This document shows, in pieces, positions 8,097-15,632 of a DNA stretch of 64,000 nt (the first letter of the stretch is position 1; the number at the start of each line of letters is the position of its first letter). Below the pieces are notes generated by a model. The model was not told the DNA's origin, did not search any database, and saw only the letters and a program-made list of their open reading frames with translations. The DNA lies in NCBI GenBank assembly GCA_964203275.1, contig CAXNMF010000003.1, positions 248,001-312,000 of the forward strand. Reading direction: 5' to 3'. Position numbers and translations under genes: made by a program. The DNA is from Ga0077527 sp945862135 (GTDB taxonomy: Bacteria > Pseudomonadota > Gammaproteobacteria > Burkholderiales > SG8-41).

Positions 8097-9233
8097 TCAG
8101 CGCGCGCCCAATCGCCACAAGGTGGTCATCTCGGCCGATCGCGCGGCATGCAGCGGGTCATTCGGGTCACGCGCCTTGGGATGTTGCGGACGCGAATTCT
8201 TGCTGTCGATGACCTGCAGCCCCGCAGCTTCAATCATCGCCATCAGTTCCGCGCGCGTGCGCAGGCCCAGATGTTCGGCAATATCCGACAACAACAACCA
8301 GCCTTCACCACCGGGTTCAAGGTGCGCCGCCAGGCCGGCGATGAAACCTTTGAGCATGCGGCTGCCCTGATCGTAAACCGCGCGTTCAATCGGCGCGCTG
8401 GGCGTCGACGGTATCCACGGCGGATTACAGACGATCAATGGCGCGCGACCTTCGGGGAACAGATCAGCTTCGACGACCTCAACCTTTTCTTCCATGCCGA
8501 GGCGTTTGATGTTGTCGCGGGCGCAGGCAATCGCGCGCGCATCGTTTTCAGTGGCAATGACGCGCGCAACGCCACGCTTGGCGAGAATCGCGGCCAGCAC
8601 ACCGGTACCGGTGCCGATATCAAAGGCCAGCGTTTCTGCCGGCAGCGGCGCACCGGCGACGAGGCCAACGTATTCGCTGCGGATCGGCGCAAATACGCCG
8701 TAATGCGGGTGGATGCGCGCTGTCAGCGCTTTGACTTCAACACCCTTTTTGCGCCACTCATGCGCACCGATCAGGCCGAGCAGTTCGCGCAATGAAGCCA
8801 CACAGGGCTCCGTGCCCGGACCCCAGGCCTCCGTGCAGGCTTCACGCGCATCGGGCGCGCGGCCCAGCGGAATCGTGTAATCGGCATCAAACGGGATCAG
8901 CAGCATCGACAGCGTATGCGCACGCTGCGCCTGGATCTGGCGATGGCGGTGGAAGGCCGCGCCGGGCGTGGTGTCGGGTTCAGCCTGTTTGCGCTTGGGC
9001 TTGCGCGGTTTATCCACGCGGCGCATCAGCGCCTGCAGCAGTTGCCGTGCATTCTGGAAATCACTGCGCCACAACAGGCCGACGCCTTCGGAGGCGAGCC
9101 GGAAGGCCGTGTCCGCGGTCATCGTGTCATCAGCGATCACCACACGTTTGGGGGCCGCGGCGCCATTTTCGGCATGCCAGCGTGCGGAAGGCGGTTCCTG
9201 GCCTTCGGGTAAAAAAATCTGGGGGTATTCCAT
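8097..9233 (-). CDS. Class I SAM-dependent methyltransferase (NPPW type)
   Basis: 378 residues. The C-terminal half is a Rossmann methyltransferase with motif I DIGTGTGVLAAILAKRG, an acidic residue after the second strand (IATENDARA), a D in VEADLF and the amino-group signature IVCNPPW. The N/D-PP-Y/F/W signature is found in enzymes that methylate glutamine, adenine or guanine amino groups, such as PrmC, RlmG and RsmC. The N-terminal half (about 180 residues) is a separate domain with a basic linker (KPRKPKRKQ). The target is unknown; rRNA or protein are both possible. Confidence 0.8.
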   Translation of the reverse strand: MEYPQIFLPEGQEPPSARWHAENGAAAPKRVVIADDTMTADTAFRLASEGVGLLWRSDFQNARQLLQALMRRVDKPRKPKRKQAEPDTTPGAAFHRHRQIQAQRAHTLSMLLIPFDADYTIPLGRAPDAREACTEAWGPGTEPCVASLRELLGLIGAHEWRKKGVEVKALTARIHPHYGVFAPIRSEYVGLVAGAPLPAETLAFDIGTGTGVLAAILAKRGVARVIATENDARAIACARDNIKRLGMEEKVEVVEADLFPEGRAPLIVCNPPWIPSTPSAPIERAVYDQGSRMLKGFIAGLAAHLEPGGEGWLLLSDIAEHLGLRTRAELMAMIEAAGLQVIDSKNSRPQHPKARDPNDPLHAARSAEMTTLWRLGAR

Positions 9234-9307
9234 GAGTTCACTGCTTTCCGCCGGTAAACGCCGGGGCCGGCACAGGCGCAGAGTGCGCCGCGGGGCGAAG
9301 CATAACA

Positions 9308-9328
9308 GGGATGCCCGGATGGCATCCC
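9308..9328. terminator. Hairpin downstream of the exported-protein gene
   Basis: GGGATGCC - CGGAT - GGCATCCC forms a perfect 8-bp stem just past the stop of the leftward gene. The T-run is poor, so this is a candidate terminator. Confidence 0.45.
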
Positions 9329-9344
9329 TGAGGCGGTGAACGCT

Positions 9345-10094
9345 TTATTTCTTGCCGGCGCCGAACGACGAATGCAGGGCAGTGAACGGACCACGCAGGC
9401 CCTGAGCCGATTTGGCAATCGCCTCGCGGTCACCGGAAGACAGCGCCTGTTTCAGCACATCCAGCGCGCGGGTTTCATTGGCCATCAGTTTGTTCAGCCC
9501 TTCACGCCGCTCGGCAGAGGGCGCAATCACGGAATCAATATTGGCTGAACGCACTTTGGCCCAGCGCTGATCAGCCTCACTGAAAAGAGTGCTGATTTTG
9601 GCGACATCGGCATCCGTGAGTTGCTCGCCGGTTTTGCCTAGGGCCGTCAGATGTATCGCCTCCATCGGATCATGAAAACGAATGACGTCATCCAGCAGGT
9701 ACGGCATGTTCAGGCGCTGGCGCATGTCGATGAAGGTCTGGCGCACGACCTTGAGCTCATCACGCGCCTTGGGAAAATCCGCGCCGGTATCGACAATGCG
9801 GGCAGCGGCAGCGATCTTTTGATCGATCTTCTCGATGTCGGAGGGCCATTGCGGGTCACCGCCCTGTGCGGTCGCGTATTTCTGCTTGAAACCATTCCAT
9901 TGCACGCCCAATTTGCTGACTGCGCGTTTGGCTTCTTCCGGTTGCGGAGGAGTACGGTTGATCACGCCAAAGGCGGGCACAAATGCGCGATCCAGTGCGA
10001 CCATGTCCTCCCGCAGATCCGCCGCTGTAGTCGTCAACGGATACAGCATCAGTAGCAACAGGCAACGGAATGCAAAGTTCAGGATGGGTTTCAT
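9345..10094 (-). CDS. Exported alpha-helical protein, unknown
   Basis: 249 residues with a Sec signal peptide (hydrophobic stretch at about 7-22, likely cleaved after TTTAA). The mature part is predicted to be almost entirely helical and lacks cysteines or a CxxCH haem site. GGAGA lies close upstream of the ATG. A perfect 9-bp inverted repeat lies 40-60 bp upstream and may control it. No function can be assigned. Confidence 0.6.
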   Translation of the reverse strand: MKPILNFAFRCLLLLMLYPLTTTAADLREDMVALDRAFVPAFGVINRTPPQPEEAKRAVSKLGVQWNGFKQKYATAQGGDPQWPSDIEKIDQKIAAAARIVDTGADFPKARDELKVVRQTFIDMRQRLNMPYLLDDVIRFHDPMEAIHLTALGKTGEQLTDADVAKISTLFSEADQRWAKVRSANIDSVIAPSAERREGLNKLMANETRALDVLKQALSSGDREAIAKSAQGLRGPFTALHSSFGAGKK

Positions 10095-10133
10095 GGCGCA
10101 GGTCTCCGGATAGGGAAATTGAGTATCCAGGTA

Positions 10134-10157
10134 AAATATTAGTATTTTCTAATATTT
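10134..10157. promoter_or_regulatory. AT-rich palindrome, possible operator
   Basis: AAATATTAG - TATTTT - CTAATATTT is a perfect inverted repeat of 9-bp arms in an otherwise GC-rich region. It sits 40-63 bp upstream of the ATG of the exported-protein gene, where a promoter is expected. AT-rich palindromes of this shape are often bound by ArsR/SmtB-type dimeric repressors. No regulator gene lies next to it. Confidence 0.5.
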
Positions 10158-10236
10158 AAGGCTTGACCTGCATCAAGGCTGAGGGAATTGAAGCGCCCGG
10201 GACGGTCGCATCTGCGACGCAATCTCCTTGATCCAG

Positions 10237-10260
10237 AAAAAAAGGGCCGTGAGGCCCTTT
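10237..10260 (-). terminator. Rho-independent terminator of the UGSC operon
   Basis: On the minus strand, AAAGGGCC - TCAC - GGCCCTTT is followed by a run of Ts. It lies 25 bp past the stop of the DUF2189 gene and closes the leftward operon. Confidence 0.8.
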
Positions 10261-10284
10261 GTTGTGCAATCCGCAGCAGTGCCG

Positions 10285-11082
10285 TTATGAATCGTTCGCC
10301 GGCCACGCACTCGCATCAATCGTGTCGCGATAGGCATGCCATGTTGCATGTCCGAGCACCGGTATCGTCACCGCCAGCCCAAGCAGCGCGGTGAGAAATC
10401 CGATCGCGGTCAGCCCCACGATCAGCAGCGCCCACACCACCATCACCCGCTTGTTGCGCAACACGGCATTCACGCTGGTGACAATCGCGGTGATGGCATC
10501 GGCCTGACGGTCACAGATCATCGGCAGCGAGAAGGCGCTGAACACAAAAGTCAGCAACGCAAAAATGGAACCGACCGCCGAACCGATGGCAAGGAACAAC
10601 GCGAGCTTCCACACATCCATCGCACCGCTGTCGGGGAAAAACACGTGCACCATGGAACCTGCGCGCGCCCACACCAGGAACAGCACCAGCAGCGCCAGCG
10701 CAAACACCATCACATTGCCCAGCGCCTTGCGTTTCTCGACGAGGCAGCGGCCGATCGAAGGCTGCAGCCCGCGCTCAAGCTGGCGGCTGATCGAATACAA
10801 ACCCATGGCCAGTACCGGCGCGACGAACACAAAACCCGACAACAGGATCAGCGCCGACCAGTAACTGCCGACCTTCAAGCCGATGCCGGTGACGATCCAC
10901 GACAGGATGACGATGACAATGCCGTAGCCGAGGCTTTGCTTCGGCGCGCGTTTGAAATCCGCCCAGCCTTTGCGCAGCCAATTGAACGGCATGTCCGTAG
11001 TGAGTTGATGAAACGGCGCCGCAAATGGCAGCGGCGCCGTTTCAGTGGACTGCGTATGTTGCTGCACCTGGCTTTCCGTCAT
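10285..11082 (-). CDS. DUF2189 family membrane protein
   Basis: 265 residues from the ATG at 11082, preceded by GGAGGGG at good spacing. A polar N-terminus of about 45 residues is followed by six hydrophobic segments and the FNWLRKGWADFKRAP pattern common to DUF2189 proteins, which are sometimes labelled cytochrome c oxidase subunit I-like. The function is unknown. It starts 24 bp downstream of the UGSC selenoprotein gene and precedes a strong terminator, so it is most likely the last gene of that operon. Confidence 0.75.
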   Translation of the reverse strand: MTESQVQQHTQSTETAPLPFAAPFHQLTTDMPFNWLRKGWADFKRAPKQSLGYGIVIVILSWIVTGIGLKVGSYWSALILLSGFVFVAPVLAMGLYSISRQLERGLQPSIGRCLVEKRKALGNVMVFALALLVLFLVWARAGSMVHVFFPDSGAMDVWKLALFLAIGSAVGSIFALLTFVFSAFSLPMICDRQADAITAIVTSVNAVLRNKRVMVVWALLIVGLTAIGFLTALLGLAVTIPVLGHATWHAYRDTIDASAWPANDS

Positions 11083-11106
11083 TTCCACCCCTCCGTGCAA
11101 CGACGT

Positions 11107-11640
11107 TTACTGCTGGCCTTTCAGCAACAAATCCACCACCTGCGGCGTAATCTCCGCCGCGCGCTGATCCATCTGCTCCGGCGTCAGGTTGGCGATCGGA
11201 TGCGGCATCGCCAGGAATTTCAGATCCGGCACACCCCAGGTACGCGCCATCGCCTTGCCGGTGACAATGAACAAATGCGTCACGATCGACGCCGACGGGA
11301 TGCCCTGCTGTTCAAATACGATGCTGTCGAGCACACTGCCCGAGCTGCATGACCCTCAGTCGCCGACGCCTGCAACAATGATGTCGCAGTTCTGTTTGTA
11401 CTCGGCAATCATTTCCGGGCTCGGCGCGGAGCCCGCACTTTTCTTGCGGCGGATCACATGCGCTTTGGCGCCGTGTTGCGTTTCGAGAAGGCCGGCGATG
11501 CGCAGCAGCAACTGGTCGGAGTTGTGTTTGGTGTTGTCGACCAGACCGATGCGCAGACCCTTCAGCGATTTCGGGCGCGGCACAAAGTTGATCTTGCGAC
11601 TGCTGACTTCAGTGGTGGGATCGTAGATCTGGATGCTCAT
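11107..11640 (-). CDS. UGSC-family selenoprotein (in-frame UGA at codon 95)
   Basis: An ATG at 11640 with AAGGAGG upstream opens a frame that meets TGA at codon 95 (11356-11358) and continues without shift to a TAA at 11107. Read as selenocysteine, the context is VAGVGD-U-GSCSSGSVLDS, the hallmark U-G-S-C motif of the UGSC family first reported from marine metagenomes. The protein is then 177 residues: an alpha/beta N-terminal part (RIGLVDNTKHNSDQLL, HVIRRKKSA), the U95/C98 redox pair, and a C-terminal part (THLFIVTGKAMARTWG, LKFLAMPHPIANL). A hairpin fitting bacterial SECIS rules starts 12 nt after the UGA. The biochemical function is unknown; a selenylsulfide redox role is inferred. Confidence 0.88.
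11327..11343 (-). promoter_or_regulatory. Candidate bacterial SECIS hairpin of the UGSC gene
   Basis: On the mRNA, UCGGGC - AGUGU - GCUCGA forms a 6-bp stem with one G-U pair. The apical loop begins 18 nt after the UGA and has G as its second base. This agrees with published bSECIS rules (loop 16-37 nt from UGA, G in the first two loop positions). It is coding sequence as well. Confidence 0.65.
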
Positions 11641-11677
11641 GGAAACCTCCTTAAAATAACAACAAAAACAAATACTT

Positions 11678-11797
11678 AGCTACAGATTGCACAGAGCGCA
11701 CAGAGGACTTCAACAACAATAAACCCGGTCGCTCTAAATGGCTGGTTTTCTCTGTGCTCTCTGTGCCCTCTGTGGCTAAAGGTTTTTCGCTTTTAAA
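11678..11797. repeat. CACAGAG-rich inverted intergenic repeat, copy 1
   Basis: The left arm carries GCACAGAGCGCACAGAGGA and the right arm TTTTCTCTGTGCTCTCTGTG followed by CCTCTGTGGCTAA. The arms are imperfectly complementary around a spacer of about 40 bp. The right arm and its flank, down to TTTTTCGCTTTTAAAC, closely match a second copy at 33978-34117. The copy lies between the UGSC gene and its upstream partner and its edge reaches the partner's stop codon. Confidence 0.7.
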
Positions 11798-12830
11798 CAG
11801 TCTTTATTTCGTAGGTCACACTCTGCGAACCGTTCTTGCCGCCCCAGCCGGGGATGTAGCAGGACTGCACGCCGGCCTTGCCGCCGCCGGCGATGACCAG
11901 CAGATCCTGCGGCGTGTGCACCAGTGTCTGCATCGTCGCCTCAGTTTCAGCGGTGACCGGACCCGGACGGATGTTGGCGCGTTGCATTTCGGCATGCGAC
12001 ATTTTGCTGTGCTCGAACACGTATTTCTGCACGTCTTCGCGCGACCAGCCCGCCTTCTGCATAATCAACTGGTGTTCGCCGGCGAACACCATCGCGTACT
12101 GCGGCTGGCGGTTGGTGCCCGCCGAGAAACGCATCTGCGCGCAAGCGGTGGTGAGCACACCCTCGGGCGTTGCGCTGAGGCCGTTCGAATATTGATGCAC
12201 GCCGAGCGCCGCAAAAATGGTTACCGCATTCTGCTCGGGCTTGAAGCCGCGCGTGGTGTGGAAGGCCGGCCACGGGCTGTCTTCCTCGTTCTCGGCAATA
12301 CAGAACGTGTATTTACCGGGATGGCCGAGGCTGCTGCGGTCCAGCACGCCGGGCGTGGTGCCGATCACGTTCTGCATCATCAACCGGATGGCACGACCCA
12401 TGGTGGCATTGGCGCGCCAGCCCTGACCGAACAGGTTGTCGCCGCTGTTCATGCCGATCTGCTTCGCGATCGGGCCGTTGACCAGCATGAATACTGCGGA
12501 GCCGCCGGTGCTGGTGGCCGGGCCGTGGTAACCGTACAGCGGATCGGCGAGCGCGCGAACGGTGGCGACAATCACCGGCATGTATTCCGGTTTGCAGCCG
12601 GCCATCACCGCGTTGATCGCGACTTTCTCCGCGGTCACCGACACCTGGCGGTTTTCGATGAATGACAATTGCTCGTCGGGTTTGAGTCCGCCGGCTTCGA
12701 GCATGGCCGCGATGCGTTCCGCGGTCGGCGGAATCACCGGCAGGCCGTCGGTCCAGCCGTTGGCGTAACAAAGTTCGATGGCGCCGCCCAGATCGTCGAC
12801 GGTGTGCCGACGCGATTTCAGTTCGATCAT
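11793..12830 (-). CDS. Unrecognised protein encoded upstream of the UGSC selenoprotein
   Basis: 345 residues, ATG at 12830 with GGAGGAG upstream. It is cytosolic by appearance: no signal peptide and no clear membrane helix. Notable features are C21 (IELCYANGWTDGLPVIPPT), AGCKPEY, a Gly/Ser-rich YGYHGPATSTGGSA stretch, TACAQM, and a C-terminal IAGGGKAGVQSCYIPGWGG block. Several conserved-looking cysteines and glycine loops suggest an enzyme, but no catalytic family is recognised. It is transcribed leftward towards the UGSC gene, 152 bp away, so the two probably work together. Similar pairs are, as far as I recall, seen with other UGSC genes. Confidence 0.7.
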   Translation of the reverse strand: MIELKSRRHTVDDLGGAIELCYANGWTDGLPVIPPTAERIAAMLEAGGLKPDEQLSFIENRQVSVTAEKVAINAVMAGCKPEYMPVIVATVRALADPLYGYHGPATSTGGSAVFMLVNGPIAKQIGMNSGDNLFGQGWRANATMGRAIRLMMQNVIGTTPGVLDRSSLGHPGKYTFCIAENEEDSPWPAFHTTRGFKPEQNAVTIFAALGVHQYSNGLSATPEGVLTTACAQMRFSAGTNRQPQYAMVFAGEHQLIMQKAGWSREDVQKYVFEHSKMSHAEMQRANIRPGPVTAETEATMQTLVHTPQDLLVIAGGGKAGVQSCYIPGWGGKNGSQSVTYEIKTV

Positions 12831-13060
12831 GCTGCTCCTCCGGAAGGCCCGGGTTGGCCCGGGTTGTTGGTGGTCAGTCTACTCCAGTTCACGCATCATT
12901 CAGCGTTCGTCCACATCGCGAAAACGCACTGGTCACCCCCGACAGAATGCAAATTGCATGGCCAATAATGCCGTGCCCGACAGCCCCGCCAACTCTGGTA
13001 ACGTGGCGGACGCAGCAATACAAGAAAAACAGCAGAACAATCACACCAAGGGAGACCACC

Positions 13061-13882
13061 ATGTTGAAATTCAAGCGCCAGTCCGGCATTGCGCTGGTCA
13101 TGGCTTCGTTGCTCTTCACCGCCACCGCAATCGCCCAGACCGCCCCTAAAATCAAGAATACCGGCCACGAGCAAGCGAAGGCCCTGCTCTACGTCGGCAA
13201 CAGTTTTTATTATTACAACGACAGCATGCATTCCAAGGTGCTGGGGCTGGTCGGTGCTGCCGATCCGAAGGCCCGCAGCCAGTACCGCAGTACGTCGATC
13301 ACCATCAGCGGTTCGGGTTTCAACTGGCACGACATGGAATCCTATTTCCGTCCGAACGCGGTTGCGTCGTACTCCTTCGTTGCCGGCAACCAAATCCGCT
13401 TCAATAAATTCGACAAGCCCTTCGATGCGGTGATCATGAACGACTGCAGCCAGTGTCCGGTGCATCCGCAGCTGAAGGGTATGTTCCATGAATATGCCGC
13501 GAAACACAGCGCAACTGTTCGCAAGCACGGCGCCAAGCCCGTGCTGTTCATGACCTGGGCCTACGCCGACAAGCCGGAGATGACGCAGCAACTTGCCGAG
13601 GAATACACCATCGCCGGCAATGCCAACGACGCGCTGGTGATCCCCGCCGGACTCGCCTTCGCCAAAGCGATCAGCAAAAACCAGGACATCGAACTCTACG
13701 CCCGCGACAAACGCCACCCGAGCAAGCTTGGCACCTACCTGTCCGCCTGCACGATCTACGGCGCGCTCTACAACAAGTCGCCGGTCGGCCTGAGCTACAC
13801 CTTCGGCATTGATCCTGAAACCGCAAAGTTCCTGCAGGAAGTGGCCTGGGAAACCGTGCAGGAATACTACGGCCGCTCATGA
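13061..13882 (+). CDS. Exported SGNH/GDSL-type hydrolase
   Basis: 273 residues. A Sec signal peptide ends near TAIAQ. The mature protein begins with LLYVGNSFYYYNDSM, where GNS is the block I nucleophile region of SGNH hydrolases. SGSGFNWHDME, FDAVIMNDCSQ and the C-terminal DKRHPSKLGTYLSA (catalytic Asp-His pair) follow. The ATG at 13061 has AAGGGAG upstream; the frame continues further 5' but without family likeness. The substrate is an unknown ester or glycan substituent. Its stop overlaps the next start by 4 bp (ATGA). Confidence 0.75.
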   Translation: MLKFKRQSGIALVMASLLFTATAIAQTAPKIKNTGHEQAKALLYVGNSFYYYNDSMHSKVLGLVGAADPKARSQYRSTSITISGSGFNWHDMESYFRPNAVASYSFVAGNQIRFNKFDKPFDAVIMNDCSQCPVHPQLKGMFHEYAAKHSATVRKHGAKPVLFMTWAYADKPEMTQQLAEEYTIAGNANDALVIPAGLAFAKAISKNQDIELYARDKRHPSKLGTYLSACTIYGALYNKSPVGLSYTFGIDPETAKFLQEVAWETVQEYYGRS

Positions 13883-14220
13883 CTGAACTGATTCTGCTGG
13901 CGGTTTTTTTATCACTCATCTGGCTGTGGTGGGACAGCATGCAGGCGCGCGAAGTGGCGGTGGCCGCAGCGCGCGCAGCCTGCGAGGCTGAAAGCCTGCA
14001 GTTCCTCGACGATACCGTCGGCATTGCCAGCATCAAACCCGCGCGCAACGCTGACGGCCGCCTGCTGCTGCAGCGGGCCTATGACTTTGAATTCAGCGAC
14101 AACGGCGACAATCGTATCCGCGGCAGCGTGGTGACGTTGGGCAGACGGGTGATCCTGCTCAACGTGATGCCACCTCGTTCATCCGCACCCGCCGTATCGA
14201 ACGTCATTCCACTGCGTTGA
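13879..14220 (+). CDS. DUF3301 family protein
   Basis: 113 residues with an N-terminal membrane anchor (LILLAVFLSLIWLWWDSM) and a cytosolic domain with the DUF3301 pattern AAARAACEAESLQFLDDTV, LQRAYDFEFS and RGSVVTLGRRVI. The family is found across beta- and gammaproteobacteria and has no known function. It is translationally coupled to the SGNH hydrolase gene. Confidence 0.8.
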   Translation: MTELILLAVFLSLIWLWWDSMQAREVAVAAARAACEAESLQFLDDTVGIASIKPARNADGRLLLQRAYDFEFSDNGDNRIRGSVVTLGRRVILLNVMPPRSSAPAVSNVIPLR

Positions 14221-14339
14221 TTCCGCACCCGCGCGGTGCACCCGCACCATTGCTGCGCAGTTGGCGGGTAAACGGTAGCTGGCGGCTGGTGGAATAACTT
14301 ATGCTTTGTTGACGGGGTCACCTGACCAGGAGCCCCGCC

Positions 14340-14762
14340 ATGCTCGATCGAACCGTTACCCAGTTTTCGCACGTCAAACCCGGAGACACGCAGTTCCGCA
14401 CTGACGGACTGCGTGATTTTTTCATTTACCGAGACCTCGGTGTCGCCGAAGCCACCGCCGGCAAAGTCATTGCCCAGCTGGTGCGCGCCAACAATGCGCC
14501 GGAAAAGGGCACCGGCTGGCACCGTCATGAAGCCGATTTCCACATCGTCATCATGACCAAGGGCTGGGCCAAGTTCATGTATGAGGACAAGGAAACGCTG
14601 GTCAGCGCGGGCGACTGCGTGCACCAGCGCCCGGGCATCGTGCATTACCTGTTCGACTATTCGCCGGACATGGAATACATCGAAATCGTCGGCCCGGCGG
14701 ATTTCAAGACCATCGACATGCCTGGACCCGCGCCGGTGCCGGCACCTGCACCCTGGAAGTAA
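14340..14762 (+). CDS. Cupin-domain protein
   Basis: 140 residues forming a single small beta-barrel cupin. The metal-binding motif 1 is TGWHRHEADFHIVIMTKG (two His and a downstream residue) and motif 2 is GDCVHQRPGIVHYLFDYS (His). A Pro/Ala tail (PAPVPAPAPW) ends the protein. AGGAG precedes the ATG. It could be a small dioxygenase-like or ligand-binding protein; the substrate is unknown. Confidence 0.8.
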   Translation: MLDRTVTQFSHVKPGDTQFRTDGLRDFFIYRDLGVAEATAGKVIAQLVRANNAPEKGTGWHRHEADFHIVIMTKGWAKFMYEDKETLVSAGDCVHQRPGIVHYLFDYSPDMEYIEIVGPADFKTIDMPGPAPVPAPAPWK

Positions 14763-14781
14763 GCAGGATGCAGGGACAAAG

Positions 14782-14807
14782 AGGGGCTTGCTACAGCAAG
14801 CCCCTCA
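14782..14807. terminator. Strong hairpin between convergent genes
   Basis: GAGGGGCTTGCT and AGCAAGCCCCTC form a 12-bp perfect inverted repeat with almost no loop, reaching into the last codons of the leftward GST gene. There is no T-run, so it may act as a bidirectional transcription barrier or stabilise 3' ends. Confidence 0.5.
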
Positions 14808-15461
14808 GAACTCCATGTCGAGTTCTTCGATGTCGTCGGATTCGAGTTTCGCCGAGGCGATCCATTCCTTCATCTCCGGCATCGCCATGATTTTGCTGCC
14901 ATAAGCCGTGCATTGCGCATCGACCGTCACGTGGTAAGTGAGAAAGCGCGTGACCACCGGCGCATACATCGCATCGGCCATGCAACGCTTTTTGCCGAAC
15001 AGCCAGGGACCACCATATTCGTCGAGACATTCGCGCCAGATGGTGGTGATGCGCTCAATGTCGTCGACCGCCTTCGCCCAGATCTTGTAGTTGGGGAAAT
15101 CGCCCTTCAGATTCATCGGCAGCGCCGAGCGCAGGCTGCTGAAGCCGGAGTGCATCTCGCCGCAGACTGCACGGCAATGCGCCCGCGCTGCGCGGGTCGT
15201 CGGCAGCAGACCGCTTTTGGGTTTGATTTCATTGAGATATTCGGCAATCGCGAGGGTATCCCAGACCTTGATGCCGTCGTGCTGCAGACAGGGCACCAGA
15301 ATGGATGGCGCCAGCAACAGCAGTTCGCGCTTGGCATTGGCATCGTCCGGCGACACGATGACCTCACGGAAGTCGAGTCCGGAAAAACGCGCCAGCAGCC
15401 AGCCGCGCAGCGACCAGGATGAGTAGTTCTTGCTGCTGATGCTCAAAGTCGCCTGCGCCAT
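14805..15461 (-). CDS. Glutathione S-transferase family protein
   Basis: 218 residues. The N-terminal thioredoxin-like domain contains ISSKNYSSWSLRGWLLARF, with Ser in the activating region, and SILVPCLQHDGIKVWDTLAI, where V-P and D-T form the glutathione-binding site. The long helical C-terminal domain contains the N-capping box region ADAMYAPVVTRF. The pattern is that of the YfcF/Ure2-like 'SSWS' GSTs common in betaproteobacteria. A second ATG lies 9 bp upstream. The substrate is unknown. Confidence 0.85.
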   Translation of the reverse strand: MAQATLSISSKNYSSWSLRGWLLARFSGLDFREVIVSPDDANAKRELLLLAPSILVPCLQHDGIKVWDTLAIAEYLNEIKPKSGLLPTTRAARAHCRAVCGEMHSGFSSLRSALPMNLKGDFPNYKIWAKAVDDIERITTIWRECLDEYGGPWLFGKKRCMADAMYAPVVTRFLTYHVTVDAQCTAYGSKIMAMPEMKEWIASAKLESDDIEELDMEF

Positions 15462-15632
15462 GATGCCCAACCCCCATGCGGCAAACCGCCACTGCGCACC
15501 TGGATGGTGCCGGCGAACGCCGTCATAGTGCTGTTAGCAGGAGTCATGCCACACTCGGCAGGGGTGTTGGTGCGATTATTGCGTGAGTCTGGGATGCGCC
15601 GGCCCGTCCGCCAATTTTTTCAGGGGTTGCTG

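Noticed and set aside
11356..11358. TGA in the UGSC gene as a nonsense mutation or frameshift
   Set aside because: No frame change is needed, and the U-G-S-C context is the hallmark of a known selenoprotein family.
11754..12665. A 303-aa open frame opposite the UGSC partner gene
   Set aside because: It is antisense to a gene with a good ribosome site and protein-like composition; the frame itself is His/Arg/Ala-rich and domain-free.
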